A stretch of DNA of 64,000 bases from Acanthopleura granulata (lineage: Eukaryota > Mollusca > Polyplacophora > Chitonida > Chitonidae): positions 19,664,141 to 19,728,140 of the forward strand of contig JABBOT010000080.1 of NCBI GenBank assembly GCA_016165875.1, given 5' to 3'. Of this stretch, positions 1-11,019 are shown in pieces. Position 1 is the first letter of the stretch; each line of letters opens with the position of its first letter. The notes under the pieces are model-generated. The model worked only from the letters and a program-made list of their open reading frames with translations, was not told the origin of the DNA and made no database searches. The position numbers were made by a program, and so were the translations under genes.

Positions 1-420
1 TACTAACCTCTTGGCTATAGTGGTCTGGATTTGAAAGTGAGTCTAGGTCCTTTGTTGCATATTCATCTTATTGGTATCATTTTACATACTCATGAATTTT
101 CCACTTATTTCACTGTGGTCAGTTTTATCGGTGGAGAAAATCAAACTACGAAGAGTAAACTGCTGACCTTTGGCAAGGAACTGACAAACTTTATGAGTGG
201 TGGCACACGTAGAGTGAGCTCCATAGGATTTCCACAGAAACTTTGGGTAAGACCATCAAAGCACGCTTAGAAGCACTATTGATAGCTTTTTGTCATTAAG
301 GCTCTGCGGAAGGGGTTGAACCTACACCTACAAGACAAGAAATTTAGCCGTTCAGTCCTAACACTCCCACCCCTCCATATCCACCCCACGGTAAGGTTTT
401 ATAATACGTCTGAATCTCAC
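1..420 (-). other. METTL17 intron 4 (partial), no gene seen
   Basis: This stretch lies downstream of the exon 4 donor on the minus strand. I read both strands for a continuation of the methyltransferase domain and found none. The open frames here look random. Confidence 0.5.
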
Positions 421-538
421 TTAATGCTTTTCCAGTGGTACACTTGTTTCCTGAGCTGCTTCAACGTCTTCCCTTTCACTTTACTCTCCAACAGTCGATT
501 TTCTTCTGGGTCCAAATCCGTGATACTTTTGTCTCCAA
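421..538 (-). CDS. METTL17: METTL17 coding exon 4 (residues 145-183, last in window)
   Basis: The acceptor is TTATGTTTACAG|TTGGAGAC, entered in phase 1. The encoded segment ends LRKQVYHWKSI, matching the family LRKxxYHW block. The donor AA|GTGAGA follows directly. No next exon could be recognised in 1-420, so it lies outside the window. Confidence 0.78.
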
Positions 539-3500
539 CTGTAAACATAAATAGTATATTGGAATAAGGACACTGCAATGTCAACAGCTATTTTAGTTCC
601 AGAAAAAATTTGTTCTGTTGAACAAAAATATGATGGTTTTCCAACATAAAGGTGAGTTTTCAAACAAATTTCTTTCATTCACAGACTAAACAGCTTACAG
701 AGAGCATCTTGTTGACTTTTTGTAACATTTCTCTAGTCATCTTCATAATTTTTTCTCAAAGTATGGCCTTGAAGGATAGTTGAACACTGGAATATTTAAA
801 AAGGCTTTGTGTTTCTAATGATTAGTGTATCACGTGTATATAAAGTACATGTAACGTTCTTGCAAATGGATTCTTGAAATTAATCAAATATATACTGCTT
901 TGGTAATTAAGAATAAATCAATGTACATGTAATTTTGCGCTGAATATATCGCGTGCCTCTTCAAAGCCCAATACTGCTTGTTTCATTGGGGTTTAATGTT
1001 GCTTGTCCAATATCCTTGGAGAAGGCCGGATATCGTCACAGAGCAGACATATTTATAGTGCTTCCTCACAGAAATGCCATGCTTAAGACATGACAAATCT
1101 CTTGATTCACAAACTAATTGGTCTTATCCTCTCATGCTAAGCACTCAGTGAGGCAGTTCCAAGGTCAACTTTCAAAATCTAAGACTTGAGCCTGGACTGA
1201 ACACCGAAACTATCCCTTATAAGGCAGATGCACTAACCACTGTGCACGCACACTGGTCACAGGTCAACAGGTGCTGTTCCATGACCTAGTACTACCATTC
1301 CACTGACCAGTTGCCTTTCAGCAAATGTCATCGCTCTCATCTTTTTTTATGCATGTTTGCACAAACCTTTAGCCAAAGATCTGTGATTCTTGCCAGTCAC
1401 TTCATTTTCTCCACTCCACCCACTTACATCGTATAAGTGAAATGTCATAATACTTGAGAACAGTGTGGATCCACAATTAAATAAATAACTAAATATATTT
1501 TATAAGCAACCATTTCACATACAAGGATAATTGTAACTACTTGGTTTTGTTTTTCTTTAATTCCTTTAAAGTGTTGGACTTGGCCTTAATATGAAGACCT
1601 TATACAGTCCAACTTATGCTTAGAAAAAAAAACCGAAGTGAATTTTTAAACTGCAGTTTGGCCAATAGAGAGCATTCCTGTATTTAATTATCTGACTGGT
1701 ATTTAACACTGTAGTCTAGGATTTTTCACTTATAGTTTGGCAGTAAGTATTTTGGGGTGAGTGCCCAAGGAAAAGCACCAACCTTTGGCATGTTACTGAT
1801 CAACTTTGTCTTCCCACAAGCATGGAGATGAATACTGATGGAAGACAAGTAGTCTTCAACAAACACTGGACTGCGCAAACATGAGTACAGGTGTTGTTCA
1901 TTACCGAAACAGTCCATTAAAGTACATCGTTTTAGGAAAACAGGAGCGTTACTCTTGATGGAGGCTGTACCTTCTTCCTGCCTGACGCTCTCCTCTATCA
2001 GCATTGCCTTATTTCTCAGCTCTTCAGCTTCTGCTGGGGGATGTCTGCACTTCAGGTACCGGCTAAATTTCTCAGCGTTTGTTGATAAATGATCAAAAGG
2101 ATATTCTAAAGTAACAACGCAATGAAAAACATCACAATTAGCACACTGCTGCATCCAATAAATAATGATTTACTTATTTACCTACTTATTTGAATGTTGT
2201 TAGATGATGTACTAAAATGCTACGTCAAATACATATACATAACATTGCATTGAGGTTTAAAGCAGGATTTTGATTTAAAGGGACACCGGAAAAATGAAGT
2301 TATGGTGAGTTAGAGACCATGATAAACTGTATGTGTAAATACCTTCACTGATTTTCCAAGACGTTTTTCACCAAATTAAATGACCATAACTTCATTTTTT
2401 GTGGTGTCTACGCCTTTAAATGTTGCATGATACCATACTCAAGAATTCAGGCTTGTACTGAGGAACCTCCACAAGTGGGACACACAGACATAAACATCAC
2501 AGTAGTGGAAGACAAGTGGTGCTAACTGAACACTGGGCTGCACAATAAGGCAAAGCACTGTCTATCAATTTGTATCACCAGGGACCCATGAACAGTGAAA
2601 GCTCAGCAAACCACACATTTGAACCCACATCTCATTTGTCCTAGTGATCTTGACCACTCAGCTATGACTTGCATGCAAATTTACGACTGAATGAATCATG
2701 TAAAACGCAGAAAAAATTCCATTTCCTCAGTCAGATATTGCCCATACCTATGGGCATACATACACAGGCCACTCTGCCAGCCATTTAGATGTATTGAGTT
2801 TGCATTAAAACATCCTAACATTCCCCAGGATATCACTGCAATCATACATTTAACTGAGGAGCAGGCTATAATAAGTATCATATCAGGGGAGACAGCCAGG
2901 GTGTACACCAAGGAAGATAACTCACTCTCCAGCAAAACCTGCACAGCCTCCACAAGAGGCATGGGCAGGGACACTGCCTTGATTTTCAACACTCCAGGGT
3001 GAAGCCTGTGCTTCAGTTCGCTCCTTTTCAGTTTTTGCTGTACATCGCCATCTAACTGCAAGGCTAGTGAAGGTTTTGTCTGTGAGACATCCATACTCTC
3101 AGCTTTGTGAACAGCCTGGTAAAGAAATGAGACAAATGTGAGCATAGTATTGTTGTCCTAAACGCACCACCACAATACCTAAACTGCTAAAATACCGCTC
3201 TAATTCAGAGTTTACCATTGTAAAGTGGTCAAAACCTGCATCTTTTAACAATAATTTAGCCAATAAAACAGAAGTCAAATAGTTTAATGCCTTGTATCAA
3301 TCACACTCAAACCTCAGGCAAGGTAGGTTTGATTATGTGACATATTGGACTTTTGTTCAGCTTGGTTCAAATGTTCAACAGTTGGACTGTTATTACTAAA
3401 TAATTTGCCCATGCAGGTCGTGACATCTGTGAAACCCAGGCCCCAGGATGACAAACCTGCTTTAGACTTAAGTCAGACTTAGTCTTGACTTCAAAACACT

Positions 3501-4025
3501 TTACTGTGATAAAATTGTGACTTTTCTTCGGGATTTTTGTTTTAATATAAACCATTACTCTGAGTAAACACTCTGAGTTAAAACACTGAGTCATATTCTA
3601 TAGGACTGGCCTTATATGGTCTCTCCATATATAAAAAATTACCGCAGGTAGATAAACTTACATGGTATAAATAGGCCTCATTTCGCTCGGCTCGGCCTTC
3701 GGCCTCGCCTCACTACGTTCGGTGTAATGACATATATTGAGAGACCAGATAAGACGTGAGTAGATGAGAGTTCCTGAGGTTCCTACATGTAGTGCTGTCA
3801 GCAACGACAACAACATTGAAGTACTGTTTACCGATGAAGTCGCTGAAAGTCTTTATGAACAAAGACATACAGTGGAGCTGTCAGAGTACTAATTGTTCTG
3901 AATCACTAGGCACTTACCGAAAACTTTATTGAGCGGCGAGCGATTTTTCTGCAGATATACGGCCTCGACAGGCAGAGGCAGCAAAGTTTACCACCCAACA
4001 TGGTGTGGTTGGTGGAGGCCGCCAT
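421..4025 (-). CDS. METTL17: METTL17-like mitochondrial methyltransferase-family protein, 5' part of gene (4 exons, 3' end off window)
   Basis: Four minus-strand exons (4025-3918, 3115-2926, 2105-1971, 538-421) join in phase to encode about 183 residues. Each intron has GT and AG borders. The N-terminus is rich in Cys and Arg (RPYICRKIARRS), as expected of a mitochondrial presequence. Three blocks match what I know of METTL17: HRLHPGVLK, then CRHPPAEAEELRNKA (the family has RHLPVEPEEL), then KGKTLKQLRKQVYHWKSI (family LRKTTYHW). METTL17 belongs to the Rsm22 family of methyltransferase-fold proteins that act in assembly of the mitochondrial small ribosomal subunit; its methyltransferase domain would lie on exons left of position 1. 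The last exon ends AA|GTGAGA, so the in-frame TGA at 419-417 is intronic. A naive ORF reading past the exon 3 donor would give a false C-terminus. The start ATG at 4025 has A at -3 and G at +4. The gene is divergent from the PPxY gene. Assignment rests on similarity recalled from memory. Confidence 0.8.
978..1250 (-). mobile_element. tRNA-derived SINE in METTL17 intron 3
   Basis: On the minus strand the head has a box-A-like GTGGTTAGTGCA (1240-1229) and, about 35 bases on, a box-B-like GGCTCAAGTC (near 1192-1183). A conserved body follows with a tail that reads GACAAGCAACATTAAACCCC, a tail type I associate with bivalve SINEs. No clear target-site duplication was identified. Confidence 0.6.
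1385..1490 (+). repeat. Partial copy of the 'CGTATAAGTGAAAT...' dispersed repeat
   Basis: Contains CGTATAAGTGAAAT followed by CTTGAGAACAG and an A-rich AAATAAATAA end. The same 3' module occurs near 10.9, 22.4, 56.0, 57.75 and 62.3 kb, so this is a truncated, diverged member of one SINE family. Confidence 0.5.
1971..2105 (-). CDS. METTL17: METTL17 coding exon 3 (residues 100-145)
   Basis: The acceptor is TTACTTTAG|AATATCC. The donor I chose is GAAGAAG|GTACAGCC, which leaves phase 1 and fits the next exon. The frame stays open to a stop near 1726, but that tail lacks family similarity and I read it as intron. The exon carries the CRHPPAEAEELRNKA block. Confidence 0.78.
2276..2418. mobile_element. 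Short foldback element (MITE-like) with about 30-bp inverted ends
   Basis: The left end TAAAGGGACACC...AATGAAGTTATGGT is repeated inverted at the right end (ACCATAACTTCATTTT...GCCTTTA). The ends sit in a TTAA context on both sides. The element is 143 bp with no coding capacity and lies in METTL17 intron 2. Confidence 0.65.
2480..2675 (-). mobile_element. tRNA-related SINE fragment in METTL17 intron 2
   Basis: On the minus strand, box-A-like TAGCTGAGTGGT (near 2666-2655) is followed by box-B-like GGTTCAAATG (2625-2616). The head resembles a leucine- or serine-type tRNA. The 3' limit is uncertain. Confidence 0.5.
2926..3115 (-). CDS. METTL17: METTL17 coding exon 2 (residues 37-100)
   Basis: The acceptor is ...CTTTACCAG|GCTGTTC and the donor is GGAGA|GTGAGT. 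The exon enters in phase 0 and leaves in phase 1. It contains the HRLHPGVLK block and the following VSLPMPLVEAVQVLLE helix that are typical of the METTL17 N-terminal region. Confidence 0.8.
3611..3753. mobile_element. Short foldback element with a GC-rich hairpin core
   Basis: The end CTTATATGGTCTCTCCATATAT returns inverted as ATATATTGAGAGACCAGATAAG at 3732-3753, with ATTAC/GTAAT continuing the arms. The core has the palindrome CTCGGCCTTCGGCCTCG. It is about 143 bp, non-coding, and lies in METTL17 intron 1. Confidence 0.65.
3918..4025 (-). CDS. METTL17: METTL17 coding exon 1 (residues 1-36)
   Basis: ATG at 4025-4023 opens 36 codons and ends at a strong donor TCG|GTAAGTG in phase 0. The encoded segment is basic and Cys-rich with no acidic residues, which fits a mitochondrial targeting sequence. 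An open frame runs 34 codons further upstream, but the ATG with the best start context is this one. Confidence 0.75.
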
Positions 4026-4300
4026 GTTTGTAATACCACAGCAACGAATGAACGGCACAGCGATTGGCTGAAAATGCGGGTGAATGACTGATACAGCGAG
4101 AAGGAAGTAAGCGCTTGTGAGTGGCATGTGTTGTATTTAAGGTCGCTAGTTGTTTGTCAGGATTCGAATGCCATCGGCCAAACTTGATAAGACTTGTTTG
4201 TCACTTCAGTCTGTTAACTCTTGTTTAACTTTGGGCATCGTTTGTGATGTTTCGCAAATTTACAGGGAAACTGCAACATACAGTACGTGTTTACGAACTT
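4026..4300. promoter_or_regulatory. Candidate divergent promoter between METTL17 and the PPxY gene
   Basis: The METTL17 start codon (4025, minus) and the PPxY coding region (plus) face away from each other. This region has more CpG than its surroundings and includes CCAAT-type words (AGCGATTGGCTG near 4060). The transcription start of the plus gene is not determined; a 5'UTR intron ending at TTTTCAG near 5291 is plausible. Confidence 0.4.
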
Positions 4301-5536
4301 GTTAAGCAACCAGATGTTACAGTAGGCCTACATTATGTAGTCCGTCAACAAGGCCTCAGCGAGTATAACAGTTTAAAGTTGTGAAATCCATGTTGACACT
4401 GTCAGTAGTTAAAAATTCTGACAGTCTAGATGATCTACAGGCATGGTCGACGATTTGTTGATAACTGTAAAGGTACATGTACTTCAAAACCATACAGGCT
4501 GAAAAAGAACTGAACTGAAGATGTAATTTCTGGTAACATTTATTGTGTAAATTTTAATAGTGTTGAATAAGCTGTATCAGCACTGGAGCAGCTCGCAAGA
4601 TAAACGCTGTTTTGGCGAGACATGAGTGGGTCCTCTCACAAACTAAAACAAAATAACAAAAAATGCAGGGCGTTTTGGTTCAACTTAAGACCAAAGAGCC
4701 TACAGTGGAAAGTCTGATCACCTGTGTTTTTTGTGAGCAGAAAGTCCAGAAAAATAACAAAGCAAAATTGACTGAAATGGGATCGCGGAATTGTGTCTGT
4801 CAGGTGTGTATTCTGTAGCGACTACTGGAAATCACCCCTTTTTAGAGTTGTTTTGCATTAGTTTGCGAGAGCACCCACTCATGTCCCACCCAAACATCGT
4901 TAGTCTCAAGAGACAGATTTGACTTATATGCAATTCATGTGTAGACCATCATAATTGTAAACAGTTTTACAGCATCTGTAAAACTTTGATATTTGTACAT
5001 CCCCGGTATTGAGGATACTGTGCATTTCTGAGATGTTAAATAGAGCCATTAATATGGTAATTTTGAGGTTAAGGTTCCATTAGGAGAAGACTTTTGAAAG
5101 TTAGTTATATTATCTTTGGTATATATGTGTGAAAAATTTCCCGTATAAAAAAATACATTATTAATACATTTCTATATCATTACAGGTACATTAATTGCTA
5201 CTGACAGCCAGCTAGTTCTACCTTCAGGGTAAATTGTATGATATTCATATGTTACAAGTATGGTAATTTTATGATGTTTTCTTGTTTTCAGATTTCAGGT
5301 AATATTCATGGAATGAAACTATTTACCAGGATGTGGGTGGTCATTCGTCATGAACTTGTCATTCATATCAGAATCTGATATTTGATGTGGTGGGCTTCCA
5401 TCACTCTGTAAGTATGGTGCGACTAGGATTTCCATTCAGTAACCATTTGTCAATTTCTCATTGGCTGGTTGCACAGACAACGCACCGACATGTGCAAGTT
5501 CCTTCCTCGCACAACCGTGTCATTGACTTAAGCAAG

Positions 5537-6373
5537 ATGGATGCTTTCACACCAAAGATTCTCTCAACAATTCAACCAATCACTATCCTCGAAGGTCAGC
5601 GTTGGGAGGACTACAGAGCAGTGAGCTCATCCTATGAGGATTGTCCTCCTTCTGTTGCTCAAAATCGACGTGAAGAAAGTCTTCCTGGAGATGACGAGGA
5701 AAGGTCATCATCCAGTTCATTAGGACTAGATAACCTGGACATGTTCACGAGAAGAAACAATAATCATGAAGAAAGGCAAACATTTTACTCCAGTAATAAT
5801 ATCTCAGCGTCTTCCCTGTCATCCTCGCTAAGTGACGAAGGCTTATGCTCCACCAATGCTATTAATGGGGAATTCATCATGCACACCAGTGCAACGGATG
5901 CAAGGACTCCAGGGAGGCTGCGCAGTGCCCCAGGGGTGCCCGTGTTGCCGCCTCCTTACCCCTACCCTGAGGACCCTCCGCCCACATATGAAGAGGCCAT
6001 GTTCAGCGTTGGGCCTAGCACCTTCATGGATGACACACCAGCCGATGAGGTGGCATTCACCATAGCACAACTCGACAGTGTGCTTAGCCAATACCCAGTG
6101 CCAGAAATGCCTGGAGTGCAACGATTACCTAGCCCCACCTCCCTGTCAGAGGAAGGTGCTATTCGTCTAGAACCCCAGTCTTTAACTGAGGACTCGGAAG
6201 CTCTGTTAGAAATCACTCAGCCAGAGGTGGCCTCCAGCCATAGCACTGTTAGCCAGGGCGTACAAACTGAGGACTTCAGCCAGTTGATGGATGGGAACCA
6301 TGCCAATGGTTACTCAGCTCCTCCAGTTTCATACCAGGCTACAACGAACTGTGAATTTGATATACTTTACTGA
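5537..6373 (+). CDS. Unrecognised PPxY-motif protein, intronless coding region (278 aa)
   Basis: I chose the ATG at 5537 because AAGATGG is a strong start context and the protein (MDAFTPKILSTIQP...) looks coherent from there. The frame is open from 5354, and an ATG at 5414, also in good context, would add 41 residues. The protein is low-complexity and acidic in its middle (serine run SSSSSLG, then SSLSSSLSDEG). It then has PPPYPYP and PPPTYEEA, two PPxY-type ligands for WW domains, as found in adaptors of NEDD4-family ubiquitin ligases. No signal peptide, membrane segment or enzyme fold is visible, so a cytoplasmic adaptor or regulator is likely. I do not recognise an orthologue. An upstream intron ending TTTTCAG|ATTTCAG (5291) may hold the rest of the 5'UTR. 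Confidence 0.72.
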   Translation: MDAFTPKILSTIQPITILEGQRWEDYRAVSSSYEDCPPSVAQNRREESLPGDDEERSSSSSLGLDNLDMFTRRNNNHEERQTFYSSNNISASSLSSSLSDEGLCSTNAINGEFIMHTSATDARTPGRLRSAPGVPVLPPPYPYPEDPPPTYEEAMFSVGPSTFMDDTPADEVAFTIAQLDSVLSQYPVPEMPGVQRLPSPTSLSEEGAIRLEPQSLTEDSEALLEITQPEVASSHSTVSQGVQTEDFSQLMDGNHANGYSAPPVSYQATTNCEFDILY

Positions 6374-7150
6374 GATATTATAGGGGAAAAGGTTTAGGGA
6401 AGTGTACCTCTATAGCTTTTCACATAGGAACATCATGTGTATGGCAAAATAAGGCATAACACTGAGACGACAAATGGTGTGTTCAATGTATGAATATACA
6501 TTATACTTAATTTTATTAATCTTTTCATTTTTACTTGGACAGAGGGTGATACATGTAGTTCTTTACATTAGACCTGACATACATATACCTGAAGTATATA
6601 TTCTTCAAAAATACCTTTCATTATTTCACTACTGGTATAACCAGGGAGGCGAAAAACATACTTTGCTTTTGTGATACAGTTGTATGAATGGAAGTTTAAT
6701 ATGGGGTTACCAAACAGCATTACTGATATAAATGAGGCTAATCTGAATCCAAAGTTTCACCAGCAAACATGGTGGATGCAGGAATACGTTTGTTGCTAAA
6801 TACTAGTGTAAATGTCATTGAGGCAAATGTTTGAGTTAGAACGTTGATTGATCTAATAACCAATGTTAATATGTATTTATCTTGAGTAAAACTCAGCAAG
6901 AAGTGTCATACATGTGTAATATATACAATATTTCTTCTAATTGTTGGGACAACTGGTGTGCCACTTTTAGCCAATATACATGTAATTATAACAGGAATAC
7001 AGAGTTTCCTTTTCCCTACATGGTTAGCCCATTTAATGAACAATATGTCACATATTCAGCTTTCAATATTAATTTTATACCCAGTTGGCCCACATGTTCG
7101 CTGATTGAATGGACATAAATAAAATTGAATAAATTGAATAAAGTATTTAG
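6374..7150 (+). other. Probable 3'UTR of the PPxY gene
   Basis: AT-rich sequence follows the TGA at 6371-6373 without further coding signal. It reaches a cluster of AATAAA signals at 7119 and 7129. The extent is inferred from those signals. Confidence 0.5.
7119..7134 (+). terminator. Tandem polyadenylation signals
   Basis: AATAAA occurs at 7119-7124 and again at 7129-7134, about 750 bases after the PPxY stop codon. These are the first strong canonical signals downstream of that gene. Confidence 0.5.
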
Positions 7151-7179
7151 ATCTGGGGGGCATTGAAGTCAGCCACTGG

Positions 7180-7360
7180 CTCCCAGCCCCATTTCACTAA
7201 AGGATGAACTCACAACTCAGGTCCTCAGTTAACAATTACTACATATGACGGCTTCACAAAAGGCTTCTACCTATACCTTATTGTGTACGGGCAGGTAAAA
7301 TTTAGCACTTGTTACTTAAGATTAATAGTGGCAACTTGTTAGTGAAATGAGACCCAGGGA
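7180..7360. repeat. Small foldback repeat
   Basis: CCCAGCCCCATTTCACTAA at 7182-7200 is mirrored by TTAGTGAAATGAGACCCAGGG at 7339-7359. This gives about 19-bp imperfect inverted ends around roughly 140 bp of non-coding DNA. Confidence 0.5.
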
Positions 7361-10300
7361 AATTACTAGCCAAGTGTGATATCATTTTTTGATGAAAGTC
7401 TGCTAATTCGTGAACAGTGAACTCATAGGATCAACAGATTTTTGGCATGGTTCAGTGGTTTCCCCTAGTTTCCTGTGTACGGTATTACCCATAAATCTGA
7501 GTTCTGTCTTGTAACAGTAATTCAGACATAGTTCAATACTCTCCAGTTACAACTTTGATTGCAGGTATGCAAATAAATTTTTATTTATTATATAATTTAA
7601 ATATTTTGGTTCAAAGGAGCAAAAGTTGTCTCAAAAAAGGATAGATTATAAAAGTGTGGTAGCATTATTCACCAATCAATCAGTAAGTCAGTCTACAAGG
7701 TTGACTGATTTACGAATTGATATCAGTATCTGAAAACGGACAAAATAATATGGAATAGGTGTCCAGTTCTGCTGCACCTCAATTTCATATGTGACTCATG
7801 TTTTTGACAATGAGTCATTTGTTGAGCATTGAGTTGCCTGATGGTTTATATTAATTGTATACTACTTGAGGCCATCATTTGCTCATTTTATTTGTGAGTT
7901 CCAAGTGTATACATGGAATTGTTTTATGGGTGCTTTAGAACTATTCATACTCTATGATGTTGATATGTAGTCATACTGATGGAAACCTGTTGTTCTGAAG
8001 ACAGTATTGGTATACATCAACTTTTACTAATATTTGTACACAGTGACTTTATACGATTGTTTACATTTTATTCTTAGTTCTTAGTTAGTTTTACTGGTTC
8101 ATTAGTTGTTGAAATAATACATGTATCAATCACTAGGACACAGTCTTTCATTTACTTTTGCCTCCATTATTCCTGGGGTCTTCTTGGTAGCAATTAATAT
8201 ACTAGTGGTCGACAGCCCTCTTGTGGCTATTTGCATGGTCTTACATGAAGCTTAAAAGATGTTATGATGGAATGAATTTTGCTACAGATCATTTACCGTT
8301 CATCAGTTTGACACACATCAGCTACATCACGTGGTAAATTTATCAGTTACCTACCAAAAGCTGGTAGCTTTACTCCAACCATAAAATGGCAACCATAGCG
8401 CATAGTGTATATTTAAATGAAATATGCGCGAGTGTAGCATTGTACCGTAATGAAATAAATGAATACCCAGTAAATATAAAAAATCGTGTTGTACACATGT
8501 ATGTTTATGATTAGTGGCTTGCGCCCATTATATGATATATGATGCATACAAGTATGTGACTATTATAAATAATGATTCATGTGATGATAGTGAAATTTGA
8601 CATTCTTGAAGAGTAATTAGTTTTGTCTACTGTACAAGTTCTATTTTTACATTCAAGAATTAGTTTGTTCACATTGGTGCTGAAGTTTGATAATAAGGAA
8701 CTCATTTGCATACGTTATATTATATACAGAAAGTGAAATGATAGAGGGTTTAATGGTGTCATTTAATTACATGCTTGTGTGACAAGTGCAAGGACATATT
8801 GTCAGGTTTTGTTTGTTTACCACTTTTGTTCAGTTATTCTGAATTTTGTAAGTGTGTACGGATAGACATGTAACTACATGTACATGTAGATATTGTTTTT
8901 GTCACATTCACACAAATACAAATGCTTGGGCTATCGTTTGTAGTGTTAACATTATCATTGACATTTTGGATTTACGCTGTATAAGCATAGGACAGGTACT
9001 AGCTCTGAAGACTGACCGACTATTCCAGGTTTTGAACCGATGACCTCACACCACAGCCAGACAACTAATTGCCAGCAATAATGTAAATACCAAACTACGA
9101 TGATATACATGTAATGTTGGTTGAACGACTTCGCAAATGGCATCCAGCAATGTCGAGAATGCATGTACCAGTCTGGTTGGATGATTTAATGCGATAATGT
9201 AGTAGCCAACATTATGTGGCTGGACGCTATAGTGTAGGAAGTCACTGTACTTACTTTGTCTGGCAGTTGTGCCTAAACTCTCTACTGTTATTGTAACCAG
9301 GCATTCATGCATGTAGGTCATAGCACAATATCGGTATACATGTTCTTTACGTGACATGCCTATTTTATTTCTTGAATCTTGTCTCAGTAAGCCTGTATGT
9401 ATAGGCTTTTATTTAAATTTCTTTCTGTGCGTGACAGTTACACGCACTTTTTGTTTATTTATGTCCCGACAGGGTTTTTGATATGAGGTTTACTGTCTGG
9501 ATTCAATATATAGCACTTGTTTGTTACTTTGATTTTGTTATTTAAGGCTTTTAGATCCGTTGGCTTTTATATGAAACCACAGCTACTACCATATCATATA
9601 CATATCGCACACGTTTTATTTTGCTTTCTCTCTTTGTCATATACATGTATTACTCTGTTATGAGATTTTCTTGGTCAGTTTTTCTGATATTGATATGTCT
9701 GGTACAAAAATACACTCAATGCCTTCCATTCCACATCATATATATAGGTGATCTGGGGGTTTTTTTTGTTTTCTTTTGCACTCATTAACTGCAAGTGAAT
9801 ATCTGCACTTCTCACCAGCATATAAATAAGTCCTGTCCAACTGATAGATGGCATCGCTGTTAAGAGTTTCAATTCTGTTTCACTAAATTCGTATCTACAA
9901 TAAGTAACTGTATGTTGTTAAATATATCTGATGAATGGCCTAGGTGCTCTTCAGTAAGCCTGCCTTTGGTTCATCCAGTCTTGCTTCAGTATTTTGGGAA
10001 GTGAATTGTGCACCTCTATGACCAATTCTAATTGGTGCATGTACAATAAGGCTTGACCAATTAGATGTTTGTGGAGCTGTTTCACTCAGTTGTGACTTTG
10101 AACACCGATTCTGATTGGTATCAGTACCATTGAAGACTTGACTTGTCCAGCCAATGAGCATTGATGGACAGGGATGTGGAAACAAGCTCCATCACCAATT
10201 TGTGAATTAAATAGCAATTCTGATAAGTACTGAGGACAGGAATCTGGCCTTTCTTCAGATAAATATCCACATGTAGGACCTGCCAGTAAGTCAATATGGG

Positions 10301-10680
10301 CCTGTAGGGATCGGCCATTTCCTGGAGCTGACCTTAGCCGAGTTAGGTTTGAAACAACCTGTGCGACCACAGCCACAGTGCTGGCCTACTTCTACCACTA
10401 GATTAATGTACACGTAAATTTCCCTCTGGAGTAAAACAAATATGGGATGAATATTGCTTAGGTAAATTGGTAAAATGCTTGTTTTCAGTGTTCATCAGGA
10501 TATATCCCACCCATGTCTGTTTCTCGAAAAGAACAGTACCCATGGTATATTTATGCTTCAAATGAACTGCATAATTATATGAAAACATTGCTACCTGGTT
10601 AATATGTCCAGCTGGAATGATTGAGAACAAAAAACTGGAATTTGCAGTGTAATGACATGTACATGTACAATGTGTCCTCA
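7361..10680. other. Intergenic DNA, no gene seen
   Basis: AT-rich sequence with only short, unconvincing open frames. Around 10.0-10.2 kb several CCAAT or ATTGG words cluster (ACCAATTCTAATTGGTG and similar). I could not tie them to a transcript. Confidence 0.5.
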
Positions 10681-10689
10681 CAACTGGGG

Positions 10690-10995
10690 AGTGGGTCAGA
10701 GTGGACGTGCCCGCCGGTCAGTCATCATGTCGCGTAAAACCTGGGCTCAATCACAGTCTCAGACACAGGAATTTCGAGATTCCCTTGGTTTTATTGTTAC
10801 TGGGGCCTGCAGGCCTTGTCGCACACTTTTCACTCATGAAAACGCACTTCAGTTTCCTCCACACATAAAACTAGGCATGAGGTCTGTGAATTGTCATGGT
10901 TTTCCCCAGTTTTCTCCTACCATAATACTGGCCACCGCTGTATAAATGAAAATTGTGGTAATGGCATGAAACACCAATCAAATAAACAAAGCAAT
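10690..10995 (+). mobile_element. SINE with 'CACCAATCAAATAAA' tail
   Basis: A weak tRNA-like head (CAGAGTGGACGTGCCCG, then GGGCTCAATCAC) leads into a body with TCATGGTTTTCCCCAG and a 3' end ACCGCTGTATAAATGAAAA...AACACCAATCAAATAAAC. The same 3' module recurs at 22.4, 57.75 and 62.3 kb. Confidence 0.6.
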
Positions 10996-11019
10996 AAAAG
11001 TGAAAATAAAGTCAAGATT

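Noticed and set aside
1726..1970. C-terminal coding sequence of METTL17 ending in LPNYK
   Set aside because: It lacks family similarity. A donor at 1970 joined to 538-421 gives the expected LRKxxYHW block in phase.
8985..9065. tRNA-like B box (GGTTCAAAACC on the minus strand)
   Set aside because: No acceptable A box or clover-leaf pairing was found. At best it is a very degenerate SINE head.
10086..10376. 96-residue minus-strand ORF
   Set aside because: Overlapping frames are equally open, there are no splice partners, and the composition looks random.
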